Assembly (NCBI GenBank): GCA_945861635.1 | Contig: CAMAWH010000046.1 | Location: forward strand, 1 to 37,963 | Reading direction: 5' to 3' | From: Klebsiella pneumoniae | GTDB taxonomy: Bacteria > Myxococcota_A > UBA796 > SXON01 | DNA: 37,963 bases | Notes under the pieces: model-generated | Seen by the model: the letters and a program-made list of their open reading frames with translations, nothing else | Databases searched by the model: none | Told to the model about the DNA's origin: nothing | Program-made: the position numbers and the translations under genes | In this document: positions 16,365-25,444 of the stretch, one piece after another | How the letters are laid out: the number at the start of each line of letters is the position of its first letter | How positions within the stretch are numbered: position 1 is the first letter of the stretch

Positions 16365-17135
16365 TTACGACGGTCTCGCTCCGGCAGCCTTAATGATCGC
16401 GACAAAATCCTCGGCGACGAGCGCCGCGCCGCCGATCAATCCGCCGTCGATATCCGGCATCGCCAGCAGCTCGCCGGCGTTTGATGCCTTCACCGATCCG
16501 CCGTATTGAAGTCGCGTCGAGCGGGCTACGAACGCCGGAAAAGTCGCCGCCAACCAGCTACGAATCGCAGCATGCATTTCCTGCGCCTGCGCGGGAGACG
16601 CCGTTTTTCCGGTTCCGATCGCCCAAACGGGCTCGTAGGCGATGGTCACGGACGGAACCTGATCTGCGTTCAGCCCATCGAGTGCCGCGGTCAGCTGCCG
16701 CACGACTACGGCGGTCTCCTGTCCGGCCTCCCGCTCCGTCAGGGTTTCACCGACGCACAGAATGGGGAGCAAGCCGCTGCGGAAGCACGCACGCACTTTT
16801 TTTGCCACGACCGTATCGGTGTCGCCGAAAAACTGCCGGCGTTCACTATGGCCAACGATGCAGTACGCGACGCCTGCCTGCCGGAGCATTTCGCCGCTCA
16901 CCTCTCCGGTGAACGCCCCGGATGCTTCGGCGTGGAGGTTCTGCGCGGTCACGTGAATGCCGGAGTGCTTGAGCCGAGCGGCCACGGCGGGAATCGAGAG
17001 GAAGGCGGGGGCAACGCCGACATCCACGGCGGCGTTATCCGCCAGCGCGCGCTTCAGCTGTTCCGCGAGCACATCCGCCTCCGCCGGGCTGCGATTCATC
17101 TTCCAATTCCCGACGATGAATGGACGTCGGCTCAC
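16365..17135 (-). CDS. tpiA: Triosephosphate isomerase
   Basis: This enzyme (256 aa) interconverts DHAP and glyceraldehyde 3-phosphate. The signatures VGNWKMN (K12), IVGHSERR (catalytic H96) and IAYEPVWAIGTGKTAS (catalytic E168) are intact, and the phosphate-binding LQYGGSVKASNA and DGGLIGGAAL close it. The start is GTG at 17135 in a 4-base GTGA overlap with the pgk stop, so gap, pgk and tpiA are coupled. Confidence 0.97.
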   Translation of the reverse strand: MSRRPFIVGNWKMNRSPAEADVLAEQLKRALADNAAVDVGVAPAFLSIPAVAARLKHSGIHVTAQNLHAEASGAFTGEVSGEMLRQAGVAYCIVGHSERRQFFGDTDTVVAKKVRACFRSGLLPILCVGETLTEREAGQETAVVVRQLTAALDGLNADQVPSVTIAYEPVWAIGTGKTASPAQAQEMHAAIRSWLAATFPAFVARSTRLQYGGSVKASNAGELLAMPDIDGGLIGGAALVAEDFVAIIKAAGARPS

Positions 17136-18319
17136 TTGCCACGCAGACGAATGGCTTTAATCCCGGGAAGTTCCTTCCCTTCGAGCAGTTCGAGCGATGC
17201 ACCGCCGCCCGTCGATACGTGCGAGAAACGCTGAGCGAGATGGAACTTCTCCGCTGCCGCGGCGCTATCTCCGCCGCCGATGACGGTGTAGCCCGTGTTT
17301 GCTGCGCATGCTTCGGCGATTCCCTTGGTACCGCCAGCGTATTCGTCCCGCTCGAACACGCCCATCGGGCCGTTCCAGAAGACGGTGTGCGCGGTGGCGA
17401 TGACGGCGGCGTATCGCGCTACGGTTGCCGGGCCGATGTCCAGGCCGACGTCGCCCTCGCCCAATACTTCGACGATGCGGGGGGGCGCGGTGCTGTCCAG
17501 ACCGTCGTTCACCACGTGATCCACAGGGAGATGGACGGTTACTCCCTTCTCCGCACACCGTTCGAGGAGGCGAGTGGCGAGCGTGAGGCGGTCGGTCTCG
17601 ACGCGTGAGCGACCGACGTCGACGCCGGACGCCTTGAGGAAGGTGTACGCCATCGCACCGCCGATCAACAGGTGATCGACGCGGTGGGCCAGCGACTCGA
17701 TGACCGCGAGCTTGTCGGACACCTTTGCGCCGCCGAGGATGGCAACGTACGGGCGCACGGCACCGGAAAGGCAGCGGCTGAGCGCCTCCAGCTCCTTTTG
17801 TACGAGGAGTCCGACGCCGGCGTGCTCGAAGTGCTCCACGACGCCCACCACGGACGTTTCCGAGCGGTGCATGACGCCAAAGGCATCATCCACATAGACC
17901 TCCGCCAACCGGGCGAGTGACTGTGCGAATGCCGCGTCCCCGCCCTTTTCTCCCGCGTAAAACCGAAGATTCTCCAGCATCATGATGCCGCCGGGGAGCA
18001 ACTCCTTCGACAGCGCCTCCACATCGTCGCCGATGGTGTCGTGGGCAAACAACACTTCCGTGTCCAGGAGTTCCGCCAACCGTGCTGCGGCCGGCTCCAG
18101 CGAAAGCGCGGCGTCGAACCCGCTCGGCCGCCCGAGGTGGCTTGCCACGATGACCCGGCAGCCTTTCTGGCGAAGAAACTGGATCGTTGGAATCGCCGAT
18201 CGGATTCGTGTGTCGTCCGTGATGACGATGCCCTCAAGCGGCACGTTGAAGTCCACCCGCAAGAAAACCCGCTTCTGATCCAGAACGAGATCGGCGAGCG
18301 TGGAGACCTTGCCGCTCAT
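17132..18319 (-). CDS. pgk: Phosphoglycerate kinase
   Basis: This enzyme (395 aa) makes ATP and 3-phosphoglycerate from 1,3-bisphosphoglycerate. Visible blocks are RVFLRVDFNVPLEG, SHLGRPSG, LPGGIMMLENLRFYAGEKG, VAILGGAKVSDK and TVIGGGDSAAAAEKF. The start is the ATG at 18319, overlapping the gap stop by 4 bases (ATGA). The protein is of normal length and appears intact. Confidence 0.97.
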   Translation of the reverse strand: MSGKVSTLADLVLDQKRVFLRVDFNVPLEGIVITDDTRIRSAIPTIQFLRQKGCRVIVASHLGRPSGFDAALSLEPAAARLAELLDTEVLFAHDTIGDDVEALSKELLPGGIMMLENLRFYAGEKGGDAAFAQSLARLAEVYVDDAFGVMHRSETSVVGVVEHFEHAGVGLLVQKELEALSRCLSGAVRPYVAILGGAKVSDKLAVIESLAHRVDHLLIGGAMAYTFLKASGVDVGRSRVETDRLTLATRLLERCAEKGVTVHLPVDHVVNDGLDSTAPPRIVEVLGEGDVGLDIGPATVARYAAVIATAHTVFWNGPMGVFERDEYAGGTKGIAEACAANTGYTVIGGGDSAAAAEKFHLAQRFSHVSTGGGASLELLEGKELPGIKAIRLRGK

Positions 18320-19332
18320 GCGCGCGCCTTGCCGCCGAGTATGCGGCACAGATCGACCATTCGGGAGGAAAATCCCCACTCATTGTCATACCAGCTCAGC
18401 ACCTTTCCCATCCGGTCACCGATGACGGTGGTGAGCTCGAGGTCGGCGATCGAGGAGTGCGGGTTGCCGTTGAGGTCCAAGCTGACAAGCGGCGCGTTCA
18501 CGGCGGACAAAATGCCCTTCATGGGTCCGTTGGCAGCCTCGGTGAGCGCCGCATTGATCGCGTCCTTCGTGATGGGCCTCGTCGTGGTGAACACCAGATC
18601 GACCAACGAGACGTTCGGCGTCGGCACGCGAATGGCGAGGCCGTTCAACCGCCCCTTGACCTCGGGCAGCACGAGCGCAACGGCCTTGGCGGCGCCGGTG
18701 GACGTGGGCACCATGTTCAAGGCCGCCGCGCGCGCCCGGCGGAGGTCGCCCTTTTTGTGCGGGGCATCGAGCAGGTTCTGATCCATCGTGTAGCTGTGAA
18801 TCGTCGTCATCAAGCCGTGCTCGATGCCGAAGGTGTCGTTGAGGACTTTGGCTATAGGAGCAAGGCAGTTCGTCGTGCACGACGCGTTCGAAATTACGAA
18901 ATGCTTCGACAAGTCGAGCTTGTCGTCGTTCACGCCGAGGCACACGGTGATGTCTTCGTCTGTGGCGGGCGCCGAGATGATCACGCGCTTCGCTCCGGCA
19001 TCCAGGTGCTTCGCGGCCTTTTCTCGTTTGGTGAACGCCCCGGTGCACTCCAGCACGACGTCGATTTCCTGCGCCTTCCACGGCAGGTGCGAGGGGTCGG
19101 CGCTGGCGCTCATCGTGATGTGGCGACCGCCAACGTTCATGCCGCCCTCCTCCAGCTTCACCGGCACCGTCCAATTGCCGTGTACGCTGTCGTGGAGCAG
19201 GAGATGGGCGAGTTGGTCGGCGCTGCCGAGGTCGTTGATGTGGACGATCTGCACGTCGGAGTCGCCCTGCGCAGCACGGAGCACGCAACGACCAATCCGA
19301 CCGAACCCGTTGATGGCAACGCGGAGAGCCAT
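18316..19332 (-). CDS. gap: Glyceraldehyde-3-phosphate dehydrogenase
   Basis: This enzyme (338 aa) oxidises glyceraldehyde 3-phosphate with NAD(P) and phosphate. The Rossmann start VAINGFGRIGR, the catalytic SNASCTTNCLAP (C152), H179 (TTIHSYTMDQ) and the end SWYDNEWGFSSRMVDL are canonical. N32-D34 (HINDLG) after the second strand suggests NAD preference. The ATG at 19332 matches the family N-terminus; there is little Shine-Dalgarno signal. It opens the gap-pgk-tpiA operon and faces the FAD gene. Confidence 0.97.
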   Translation of the reverse strand: MALRVAINGFGRIGRCVLRAAQGDSDVQIVHINDLGSADQLAHLLLHDSVHGNWTVPVKLEEGGMNVGGRHITMSASADPSHLPWKAQEIDVVLECTGAFTKREKAAKHLDAGAKRVIISAPATDEDITVCLGVNDDKLDLSKHFVISNASCTTNCLAPIAKVLNDTFGIEHGLMTTIHSYTMDQNLLDAPHKKGDLRRARAAALNMVPTSTGAAKAVALVLPEVKGRLNGLAIRVPTPNVSLVDLVFTTTRPITKDAINAALTEAANGPMKGILSAVNAPLVSLDLNGNPHSSIADLELTTVIGDRMGKVLSWYDNEWGFSSRMVDLCRILGGKARA

Positions 19333-19354
19333 GAAACACCGGTGAAGGGCCGGC

Positions 19355-19362
19355 GCTATAAC
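19355..19362. promoter_or_regulatory. Shared divergent -10 region between gap and the FAD gene
   Basis: GCTATAAC reads as TATAAC (19357-19362) for the plus-strand FAD gene and, on the other strand, as TATAGC (19360-19355) for gap. Both resemble a -10 box, and both lie at usable distances from the starts (13 bases to the ATG at 19376; about 22 to the ATG at 19332). No matching -35 boxes are evident. If both are used, the two polymerases would compete for the same DNA. Confidence 0.4.
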
Positions 19363-19375
19363 AGCACGGACCCGC

Positions 19376-20947
19376 ATGGCGCTCCTTGTCCCAAACCGAC
19401 CGATCCCGGATGGCGACCCGGTCATTCCGCTCGCAAACTTTCTCGGCGTGCCGCCGGAGGATGTCAACGAGGTGGAGATTGTGAAGCGGGGCCTCGACGC
19501 GCGCGCGAGGGTTCCGGCGTGGCGTGGCAACTATCGCGTGGTCGTGCGCGATGAGGAAGCAGTGCTTGGTCGTGGCCTTCCTGGGGTGCGCGTGTGGACG
19601 GAACGGGATGGCATGCGTTTGGCAGGAGATGTCCCCGCAGTTGCCGTTGAGCGCTGGCGTGACCGGCCCATTGTCGTGGGAGCGGGGCCTGCCGGCTTGT
19701 TTGCGGCGTTGCGAATGGCAGAATCCGGCGCCGCGGTCACGTTGATCGAGCGGGGTGGTCCGGTTGAGGACCGCGTCCCCGCCGTGAACGGTTTCTGGCG
19801 CGGAAAACCCCTCGACGCGGAGAACAACATCCTGTTTGGCGAGGGCGGAGCTGGCACGTTCTCCGACGGAAAGATCTACACGCGCCGTCGCGACGGCGAG
19901 CTGGGCTGGATCTTCAAGGTTTTGGTGGAGGCTGGGGCGGACCCGGGCATTCTTCAGGAGAGCTACGCGCACCTCGGCACGGACAGGGTGCGCGCGATTT
20001 TGCCGGTCCTGCGGGATCGTTTGGTGCGTGCAGGCGTCGTTATTCGCTTCCACATGGCGGTGCGTTCCTTCTTGGTGGAGAGCGGACGTTGTGTGGGCGT
20101 TGTCCTGAACGGCGGCGAGGAACTCCGGGGTGGTCCGGTCGTCGTCGCCGCCGGTCACTCCGCCCGGGACACGCTCGCGGCCATGGTGGAGGCGGGAGCG
20201 GCGGCGGAGCTGCGTCCGATCGCGATCGGCGCGCGTGTTGAGCATCCGCAGGCGTTGATCGACGACGCTCGATACGGTGTGGGGCGCGGCGATCTGCCGC
20301 CGGCATCCTACCGACTCGCCCACAATCCACCCGGCGGACGCAGCGCGTACACGTTCTGCATGTGCCCGGGCGGTATGGTGGTTCCGGCCCAGCACCAGCC
20401 CGGGCAAATCGTCGTGAATGGAATGTCGTTCGCGGCGCGCCGTGCGATGTGGGCGAACGCCGCGCTCATTGTCCAGGTTCACCCGGAAGACTATGCCGCG
20501 ACGGATGCCCTGGCCGGCCTCCGTTACCAGGAGCGGATCGAGCGCGCTGCCGCGCTTGCCTCAGGGAGCTACGCCGCGCCTGCGCAACGGGTGGACGATT
20601 TTCTTGCCGGTCGCGAGTCCACCGATCTGCCGCGCACGAGCTACCCCATGGGCGTGGTCAGCGCAGATCTTCGCGCGCTCTTTCCTACGATCGTCGTCGA
20701 AGGGATGAGGGCCGCACTCAGGGCGTTTGAAAGGGAAATTCCGGGATACGCGGGCGCGCAAGGCGTGCTCATCGCGCCGGAAACGCGAACCACGGCCCCG
20801 TTACGCTTCGCGCGCGGCGCGGACATGCACAGCGCCTCGCTTCCCGGACTCTGCCCGGTGGGAGAAGGCGCTGGCTATGCCGGTGGGATCATCTCAGCCG
20901 CGCTCGATGGCTTCCGGGCGGCAGAGGCGATCATTCGGGCGCAGTAA
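19376..20947 (+). CDS. FAD-dependent dehydrogenase of unknown substrate
   Basis: This 523-aa flavoprotein resembles the uncharacterised NAD(FAD)-utilising dehydrogenase family (COG2509-like). An N-terminal domain (1-95) precedes the dinucleotide-binding motif PIVVGAGPAGLFAAL (G102-G107). Then come ENNILFGEGGAGTFSDGKIYTRR, VVVAAGHSARDT, the Cys-containing YTFCMCPGGMVVPA and a C-terminal FAD-contact block LCPVGEGAGYAGGIISAALDG. The substrate is not known to me. Its start faces gap across a 43-base gap with overlapping -10-like boxes. Confidence 0.85.
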   Translation: MALLVPNRPIPDGDPVIPLANFLGVPPEDVNEVEIVKRGLDARARVPAWRGNYRVVVRDEEAVLGRGLPGVRVWTERDGMRLAGDVPAVAVERWRDRPIVVGAGPAGLFAALRMAESGAAVTLIERGGPVEDRVPAVNGFWRGKPLDAENNILFGEGGAGTFSDGKIYTRRRDGELGWIFKVLVEAGADPGILQESYAHLGTDRVRAILPVLRDRLVRAGVVIRFHMAVRSFLVESGRCVGVVLNGGEELRGGPVVVAAGHSARDTLAAMVEAGAAAELRPIAIGARVEHPQALIDDARYGVGRGDLPPASYRLAHNPPGGRSAYTFCMCPGGMVVPAQHQPGQIVVNGMSFAARRAMWANAALIVQVHPEDYAATDALAGLRYQERIERAAALASGSYAAPAQRVDDFLAGRESTDLPRTSYPMGVVSADLRALFPTIVVEGMRAALRAFEREIPGYAGAQGVLIAPETRTTAPLRFARGADMHSASLPGLCPVGEGAGYAGGIISAALDGFRAAEAIIRAQ

Positions 20948-20965
20948 GCCCTCTGTAGGGGAGAC

Positions 20966-21427
20966 CTACCGGAAAACGATGGTGTAATTCGAGCCGTCGC
21001 CCTCGGTCAGCAGAAGGCGCAACTTGTTGTTTCCGGGCCGCCCGGGGCAGGTCGTCTTGGTGATGGCGAGTTCGACGATGCCTTTTTCGCGCGAATCCGC
21101 CTTGTCGGTCATCTCCCAGTCGCCGACCTCTTCGCACTCGATGACCTCGTTCGCAGCGGTCAGCGTGCTGGCGGCCTGAAAGTGATTCTTCGGTCCGAAA
21201 TGGACGTTCGTCCACATGATTTCGGCACCGCCACCGTCGGAGGGGCGGAGGTTCTTGATCGGGTGCCGGATCAAGTGGTCCGCGAACGCCCGGGTGTCGG
21301 CATCGTCGGGCAGCTTCGTGTCGGAGGTGATGCCGCCATCATCCTTCTTCGCGGCCGATTCTGGCGCCTTCTTCGGGGCGCAGGCGGCGAGCGGGAGGAG
21401 GGCAAGGAGGACGAGGAGGCGCGACAT
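20966..21427 (-). CDS. Small putative lipoprotein
   Basis: This is a 153-aa protein with a lipoprotein signal: SRLLVLLALLPLAAC, lipidation at C16, then a Lys/Asp-rich stretch. The mature part (IMWTNVHFGPKNHFQAASTL; VIECEEVGDWEMTDKADS; KTTCPGRPGNNKLRLLLTEGD) looks like a small beta domain, with two cysteines that may pair. I do not recognise the family. It converges on the FAD gene with an 18-base gap. Confidence 0.65.
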   Translation of the reverse strand: MSRLLVLLALLPLAACAPKKAPESAAKKDDGGITSDTKLPDDADTRAFADHLIRHPIKNLRPSDGGGAEIMWTNVHFGPKNHFQAASTLTAANEVIECEEVGDWEMTDKADSREKGIVELAITKTTCPGRPGNNKLRLLLTEGDGSNYTIVFR

Positions 21428-21554
21428 GGGGGGCTCCGAAAGGTGGGCCGCCTTATCGGATCTGGCCGCAGATCGCACGGCTTCTCGCTGGAATCGCGTC
21501 GTGCGGGCAATTTTCCATCCCGCGTTTCGCGCCCGTGCGGACTCCGGCTGGGGC

Positions 21555-21583
21555 TTGACGGGCGCGCGTCAATCACCGACAAC
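21555..21583 (+). promoter_or_regulatory. Possible promoter of the envelope operon
   Basis: TTGACG (21555-21560) is followed at a 17-base spacing by GACAAC (21578-21583). The -10 matches consensus at only three positions, but its first base is 12 bases before the GTG start at 21590, the same geometry as other promoters in this window. The -35 is identical to those of both tRNA genes. Confidence 0.35.
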
Positions 21584-21589
21584 GCCGGA

Positions 21590-23197
21590 GTGCGCCGCGC
21601 GCTGCCGTTCTTCGTATACCCCTTGTTTGCCGTTGGCCTGACGTGGCCGAGCGGTTTGCACCCGGTCGCGCAGGTTCCGGGTGTTGCCCGAACGGATTTG
21701 TGGGACAGCCTTTGGTCGCTTTGGTATTTTGAACAACGGCTGTTCGCCGGAACTGTGCCGATCAGCGTCGACGGCCTCCTCAATCATCCGGATGGGGGCA
21801 CGCTCTGGGTCGCTGACCCGGTGAATGCGCTGCTTGCCGCACCGCTCCTTCCCGTGATTGGCGTGGCCGCCGCGTGGACCGTCCTCGTCCTCGCTCACAT
21901 CGCGTTCGCGGGGTTGGCGGCGCACCGGCTCGGAGAGGCGCTTGGGGGGAATGGCTGGGCGGCGGGGCTCAGCTACGCGGGCGCGCCGATGATGCTCGCG
22001 CACATTCACAACGGCGCCAGCGAAGCGGTGGGGACGGGCTGGCTCGCATTGGCGGCATTGTCGCTGGTAAGGCTGCGGCAGGCGCCGTCGTTCACGCGTA
22101 CGGCGTCATCGGCGTTTGCGCTCGCCATTTGTGCGGTCGCCCACTGGTATGCTGGCGTTGATGCATTCATCCTCGTCGCGTGCCTGTTGCTTTTTGGCCC
22201 CGCCCGCCGTTGGGTGGCCGCCGCCGCACTCGGTGGCCTCCTGCTCGCCGCGCCGGTCGCCGCGTTCGCTCGGGCTGAGGCGACCGCCGCCGACAACGTC
22301 GTGTCCATCAAGGAGGCAAGGGAGGTCGCGACCGTCCGTCGGACCATCGGGCCCGCCGACCCGGTGGCCTTTGTCATGCCCGGCGACTACCGGTCTCCCG
22401 ACTTTCGGGAACTATCCAGGTATGGTGAGCAGTATATTCACTGTCCGTACCTTGGTTGGGTGTTGCTGCTCGCGGCGGCGGCCACATTTCGCTCCCGCGA
22501 ACGTCGGGAGGGAAATGGCATTTGGTGGGTCGCAGGCGGTCTCGCTGCTGTGCTCGCCTGTGGGCCGGTGCTCGCACGGTTTGGGGCGCCGGTGATCCTT
22601 TCCGGTCGGTTGGCGATTCCCTTGCCCTACCTGCTCATCGAGCAGTTACCGGCGTTTGCCTCACTTTCGTTGCTTTGGCGGCTTGCCCAGCTCACGACGC
22701 TGGCGTTGTCGGTGATCGCCTCCAGGTCCTCGCTTCGGCTCGGGTCGCTGGTCGGTGTGGCGGCCATTGTGGAGGCGCTCCTGATATCCCCGATGCGCGG
22801 CGGTGCCGGACACGCGGATGGGAGGATCGACAATGCGATTGTCGCGCTCGTCGCCGAACCGGACGGTGCCGTGATGAACTTTCCCGTCGTGGGTGGGCGC
22901 GCGTACCTGTATGAACAAACTGCGCATCGAAAGCCGTTGACTGCCGGCCTCAACTTCCCGAATAACAACGCGTCACGGCGGGTTTGGAAGGCGATCCTGG
23001 ACCATCAGGGCGAGCCGGCCGAGACGCTCCGGGCGGCGGCGGCCGCAGCAGCCCAAAAGGGGGGCGTGCGTTACCTCGTGGTGCACATTGATCCCATGGC
23101 ACATCCGGACATGCACGATAGCGCAGTACGCGCATTGAAGGCGGCGATGTTGCCGATTTCCGATGGCGGCGCCGTGCGCGTGTACCGGTTCTATTGA
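21590..23197 (+). CDS. Polytopic membrane protein, GT-C-like
   Basis: This 535-aa protein has about ten hydrophobic segments, for example LPFFVYPLFAVGLTW, AAAWTVLVLAHIAFAGLAA and AAALGGLLLAAPVAAFA. The first loop (VPGVARTDLWDSLWSLWYFEQ) has acidic residues where lipid-linked glycosyltransferases of the C fold carry their catalytic Asp. The soluble C-terminal part (about 410-535) includes MNFPVVGGRAYLYEQTAHRKP. I chose GTG at 21590 because the frame further upstream runs into the divergent lipoprotein. It overlaps the next gene by one base. Confidence 0.65.
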   Translation: MRRALPFFVYPLFAVGLTWPSGLHPVAQVPGVARTDLWDSLWSLWYFEQRLFAGTVPISVDGLLNHPDGGTLWVADPVNALLAAPLLPVIGVAAAWTVLVLAHIAFAGLAAHRLGEALGGNGWAAGLSYAGAPMMLAHIHNGASEAVGTGWLALAALSLVRLRQAPSFTRTASSAFALAICAVAHWYAGVDAFILVACLLLFGPARRWVAAAALGGLLLAAPVAAFARAEATAADNVVSIKEAREVATVRRTIGPADPVAFVMPGDYRSPDFRELSRYGEQYIHCPYLGWVLLLAAAATFRSRERREGNGIWWVAGGLAAVLACGPVLARFGAPVILSGRLAIPLPYLLIEQLPAFASLSLLWRLAQLTTLALSVIASRSSLRLGSLVGVAAIVEALLISPMRGGAGHADGRIDNAIVALVAEPDGAVMNFPVVGGRAYLYEQTAHRKPLTAGLNFPNNNASRRVWKAILDHQGEPAETLRAAAAAAAQKGGVRYLVVHIDPMAHPDMHDSAVRALKAAMLPISDGGAVRVYRFY

Positions 23198-24210
23198 TGC
23201 CGGATTGCGAGGGCCTCGGCTCACTGGCAGAGCGTACGTTCCTGACGGGAATTGTGACCGATTGGCAGCGTGCGCCCGATTTGCAATTTGACGCGACGAC
23301 GATTTTTTCGGCGAAGGCGGTGGAGAAGGTGCGATCGCTCGCGCGGAAGCACGGCGCCATCGACGCCCGCCCCGACGGCACGGTTTCAACCCCCGGCGTC
23401 GGACTGCGCTCCGCGGGTGAGGGTGAGCTGAAGATCGTCACGTTTGACGCGGAAGAGCGCGAAATTCCGGGCCCGGTGGCTGGATTGCGCGTCGCGGATG
23501 CCTGGGTGTTCGACGTTGACCACTGGACGCGGCTGCTTTGGGCGAATTTACTGGCATTGGGCCCATTCTTGTGGTCGGACCTCGTGGGCTCGCCGTTGCG
23601 TCTCGCGTGGGCGGCCGCTCGGGCGGGATCCACCCGCCCGGAGGATGTTGCAGGCCGGCTGAACCGCGTCGGGCGGGGCGCGCGCGTGCATCGCGATGCG
23701 ACGGTGGAGGGAGCGTGGATCGGGGCGGGCGCGGTTGTCGGGGCGGGCGCGGTGGTGCGCGGAACGGTGCTCGGCGCCGGGTCGACGGTCGAAGAACTCG
23801 CGATGGTGGAGGGGTGCATCATCGGCACTGGCGCTCGGGTGCAGCGGCAGGCGATGGCGAAATTCAGCTTGATCGAAGCCGATGCCAGCTTCGCCGGCAC
23901 CGTGCAGCTTGGTGTCATCGGTCGCGGCGCGGTGGTCAAACACGGCGTGGTCCTGTTCGACATGACCCTGGGTCAGGAGGCGCGCGTCTGGCGGGGGGGG
24001 CAGCTCGTGGCCGCGCCGCATGGAATGGTGGGGGTGTGCATCGGACCCCGTTCCGTCATCGGTCAGGGCATCCGGATCGCGCCAGGCCGAGTGATTCCGG
24101 CGGATGTCACCGTTCTTCCGGACGAGGGACAGGTGCTCCGCGACGTCACGTTGCCGCGGGGGTGCTCGCGTGCCCGCGTGCGCAGCGGCCACCTGGAGCC
24201 TATCGAATGA
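23197..24210 (+). CDS. Left-handed beta-helix (hexapeptide-repeat) protein
   Basis: This 337-aa protein has a C-terminal half built of hexapeptide repeats (ARVHRDATVEGAWIGAGAVV, then GAGAVVRGTVLGAGSTVEEL), the fold used by acyl- and nucleotidyltransferases. The N-terminal part includes WVFDVDHWTRLLWANLLALG, a hydrophobic stretch that may touch the membrane or a partner. It resembles the C-terminal part of sugar-nucleotide pyrophosphorylases but lacks their nucleotide-binding N-domain. The ATG overlaps the previous stop (TGATG), and its own stop overlaps the next start (ATGA). Confidence 0.65.
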   Translation: MPDCEGLGSLAERTFLTGIVTDWQRAPDLQFDATTIFSAKAVEKVRSLARKHGAIDARPDGTVSTPGVGLRSAGEGELKIVTFDAEEREIPGPVAGLRVADAWVFDVDHWTRLLWANLLALGPFLWSDLVGSPLRLAWAAARAGSTRPEDVAGRLNRVGRGARVHRDATVEGAWIGAGAVVGAGAVVRGTVLGAGSTVEELAMVEGCIIGTGARVQRQAMAKFSLIEADASFAGTVQLGVIGRGAVVKHGVVLFDMTLGQEARVWRGGQLVAAPHGMVGVCIGPRSVIGQGIRIAPGRVIPADVTVLPDEGQVLRDVTLPRGCSRARVRSGHLEPIE

Positions 24211-25403
24211 TCTGGGGAGATCCAGAATTTTCGGCAGTTCTGCTCGCCATGTGGCTTGGCATGCTCTCGGTACTCTGGGGGGCGCTCCTCCTGAGCGTAG
24301 GCGGGTGGCATCGGAAGTTCGCGTTGCCGCCGTCCGATGAGGTGGAGCTACCGAGGCTGACGATCTGCATTCCCGCGCGCGAGGAGGCCCACCAAGTCGG
24401 GGATTGTGTTCGCGCGGCACTCGCGCAATCCCACCCGTCGTTCGAGGTCATTGTCGTCGACGATTGTTCCACGGATGGCACGGGCGATGTTGCGCGTGAG
24501 GCCGGCGCGGGGGATGCCCGGCTGCGGGTCGTAAGCGGTACGCCTCCACCGTTCGGATGGGCCGGCAAACCGTGGGCCTGCGCGCGTGCGGCGGCGGAGG
24601 CGACGGGGAGCCAACTGCTGTTCATCGACGCCGACGTGCTGTTGCAACCGGACGCGGCGCGCCGCGCAGCGGGGGTGCTGAATCATCGCCACCTCGGCCT
24701 GTTGAGCTTGTTTGGTTCCTGGAGGCTCGTTGGATTCTGGGAGCACGTGGCTATTCCGGTTATCGGCTGGTTCATCCGTGGTGCCGTCGACGTCGCTGCG
24801 GTCAATCGTGCGGGCAGTCCCGCGGCCTTTGCCAACGGACAGTTCATCCTCGTTGATCGGGCAGCGTATGACTCGATGGAGGGGCACGGGGCGGTGCGCA
24901 GCGAGGTGCTGGAGGACGTGCGGCTGGCCCGTGCGTTCAAGCAGCGCGGCTGGCCGATCGGCCTGTACAGCGCGCCGGAGGCGTTCGCCGTTCGCCTGTA
25001 CCGGTCGTTGCCGGAGATTTTTACGGGCTACACGAAGAACTTCTACGAAGGCATGGACCGCCGTCCGTTGCTGGCGCTCGGTGCGCTGCTGTTCCTTCTC
25101 ATCGCGGGGGTGCTTCCGTATTTCGGGCTCCTCGCGGCGATCTTGCGACCGGCGCTCTTGTTCACCGGGCTCGATCCGTGGTGGCCGTGGCAGGTGTGGT
25201 TCGCGTTCGACTGTGCCCTCCCCATCGCCTTTCGTTGGCGGATCGAGCGAGCCGACGGGCGGTCCGGCGCGCTGGCGTGGACGCACCCGTTGGGAAATGC
25301 CGTCCTCGCCGCCGTGCTCCTCGCTTCCATCTTCCGCGTGCGTACGGACTGGAAGGGCCGCAGCTTTCATGACGGACGCGCCGCCGAGAATCCCCCGTCG
25401 TGA
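24207..25403 (+). CDS. Family 2 glycosyltransferase, HpnB/CrtQ-like
   Basis: This 398-aa membrane glycosyltransferase has an N-terminal helix (AVLLAMWLGMLSVLWGALLL), then the GT-A core: LTICIPAREEA, VIVVDDCSTDGT, WAGKPWAC, the metal-binding DADV (141-144), and EDVRLARAFKQRGW. The YTKNFYEGMD block and two or more C-terminal helices follow. This layout resembles the hopanoid-associated HpnB and carotenoid CrtQ transferases. The acceptor is unknown. It is the last gene of a coupled three-gene set that probably makes or modifies an envelope glycolipid or polysaccharide. Confidence 0.8.
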   Translation: MIWGDPEFSAVLLAMWLGMLSVLWGALLLSVGGWHRKFALPPSDEVELPRLTICIPAREEAHQVGDCVRAALAQSHPSFEVIVVDDCSTDGTGDVAREAGAGDARLRVVSGTPPPFGWAGKPWACARAAAEATGSQLLFIDADVLLQPDAARRAAGVLNHRHLGLLSLFGSWRLVGFWEHVAIPVIGWFIRGAVDVAAVNRAGSPAAFANGQFILVDRAAYDSMEGHGAVRSEVLEDVRLARAFKQRGWPIGLYSAPEAFAVRLYRSLPEIFTGYTKNFYEGMDRRPLLALGALLFLLIAGVLPYFGLLAAILRPALLFTGLDPWWPWQVWFAFDCALPIAFRWRIERADGRSGALAWTHPLGNAVLAAVLLASIFRVRTDWKGRSFHDGRAAENPPS

Positions 25404-25409
25404 AACGAA

Positions 25410-25435
25410 GAAAGGCCGCCCAAAGGCGACCTTTC
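25410..25435 (-). terminator. Terminator of tRNA-Gly
   Basis: On the minus strand GAAAGGTCGCC pairs with GGCGGCCTTTC (25435-25410) around TTTG: 11 pairs including one G-U. TTCGTTTC follows, a modest T-tract. It begins 6 bases after the glycosyltransferase stop, so it may also help end that convergent transcript, although on the plus strand it lacks a T-tract. Confidence 0.7.
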
Positions 25436-25444
25436 AAACTTAGG

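Noticed and set aside
18416..20482. Minus-strand open frame (688 codons) across gap and the FAD gene
   Set aside because: It spans two recognised genes on different strands and would read gap out of frame; not a real protein.
23680..23790. Short GC-rich direct repeats
   Set aside because: They encode the hexapeptide turns of the beta-helix protein, so they reflect protein structure and are not a CRISPR or a recombination repeat.
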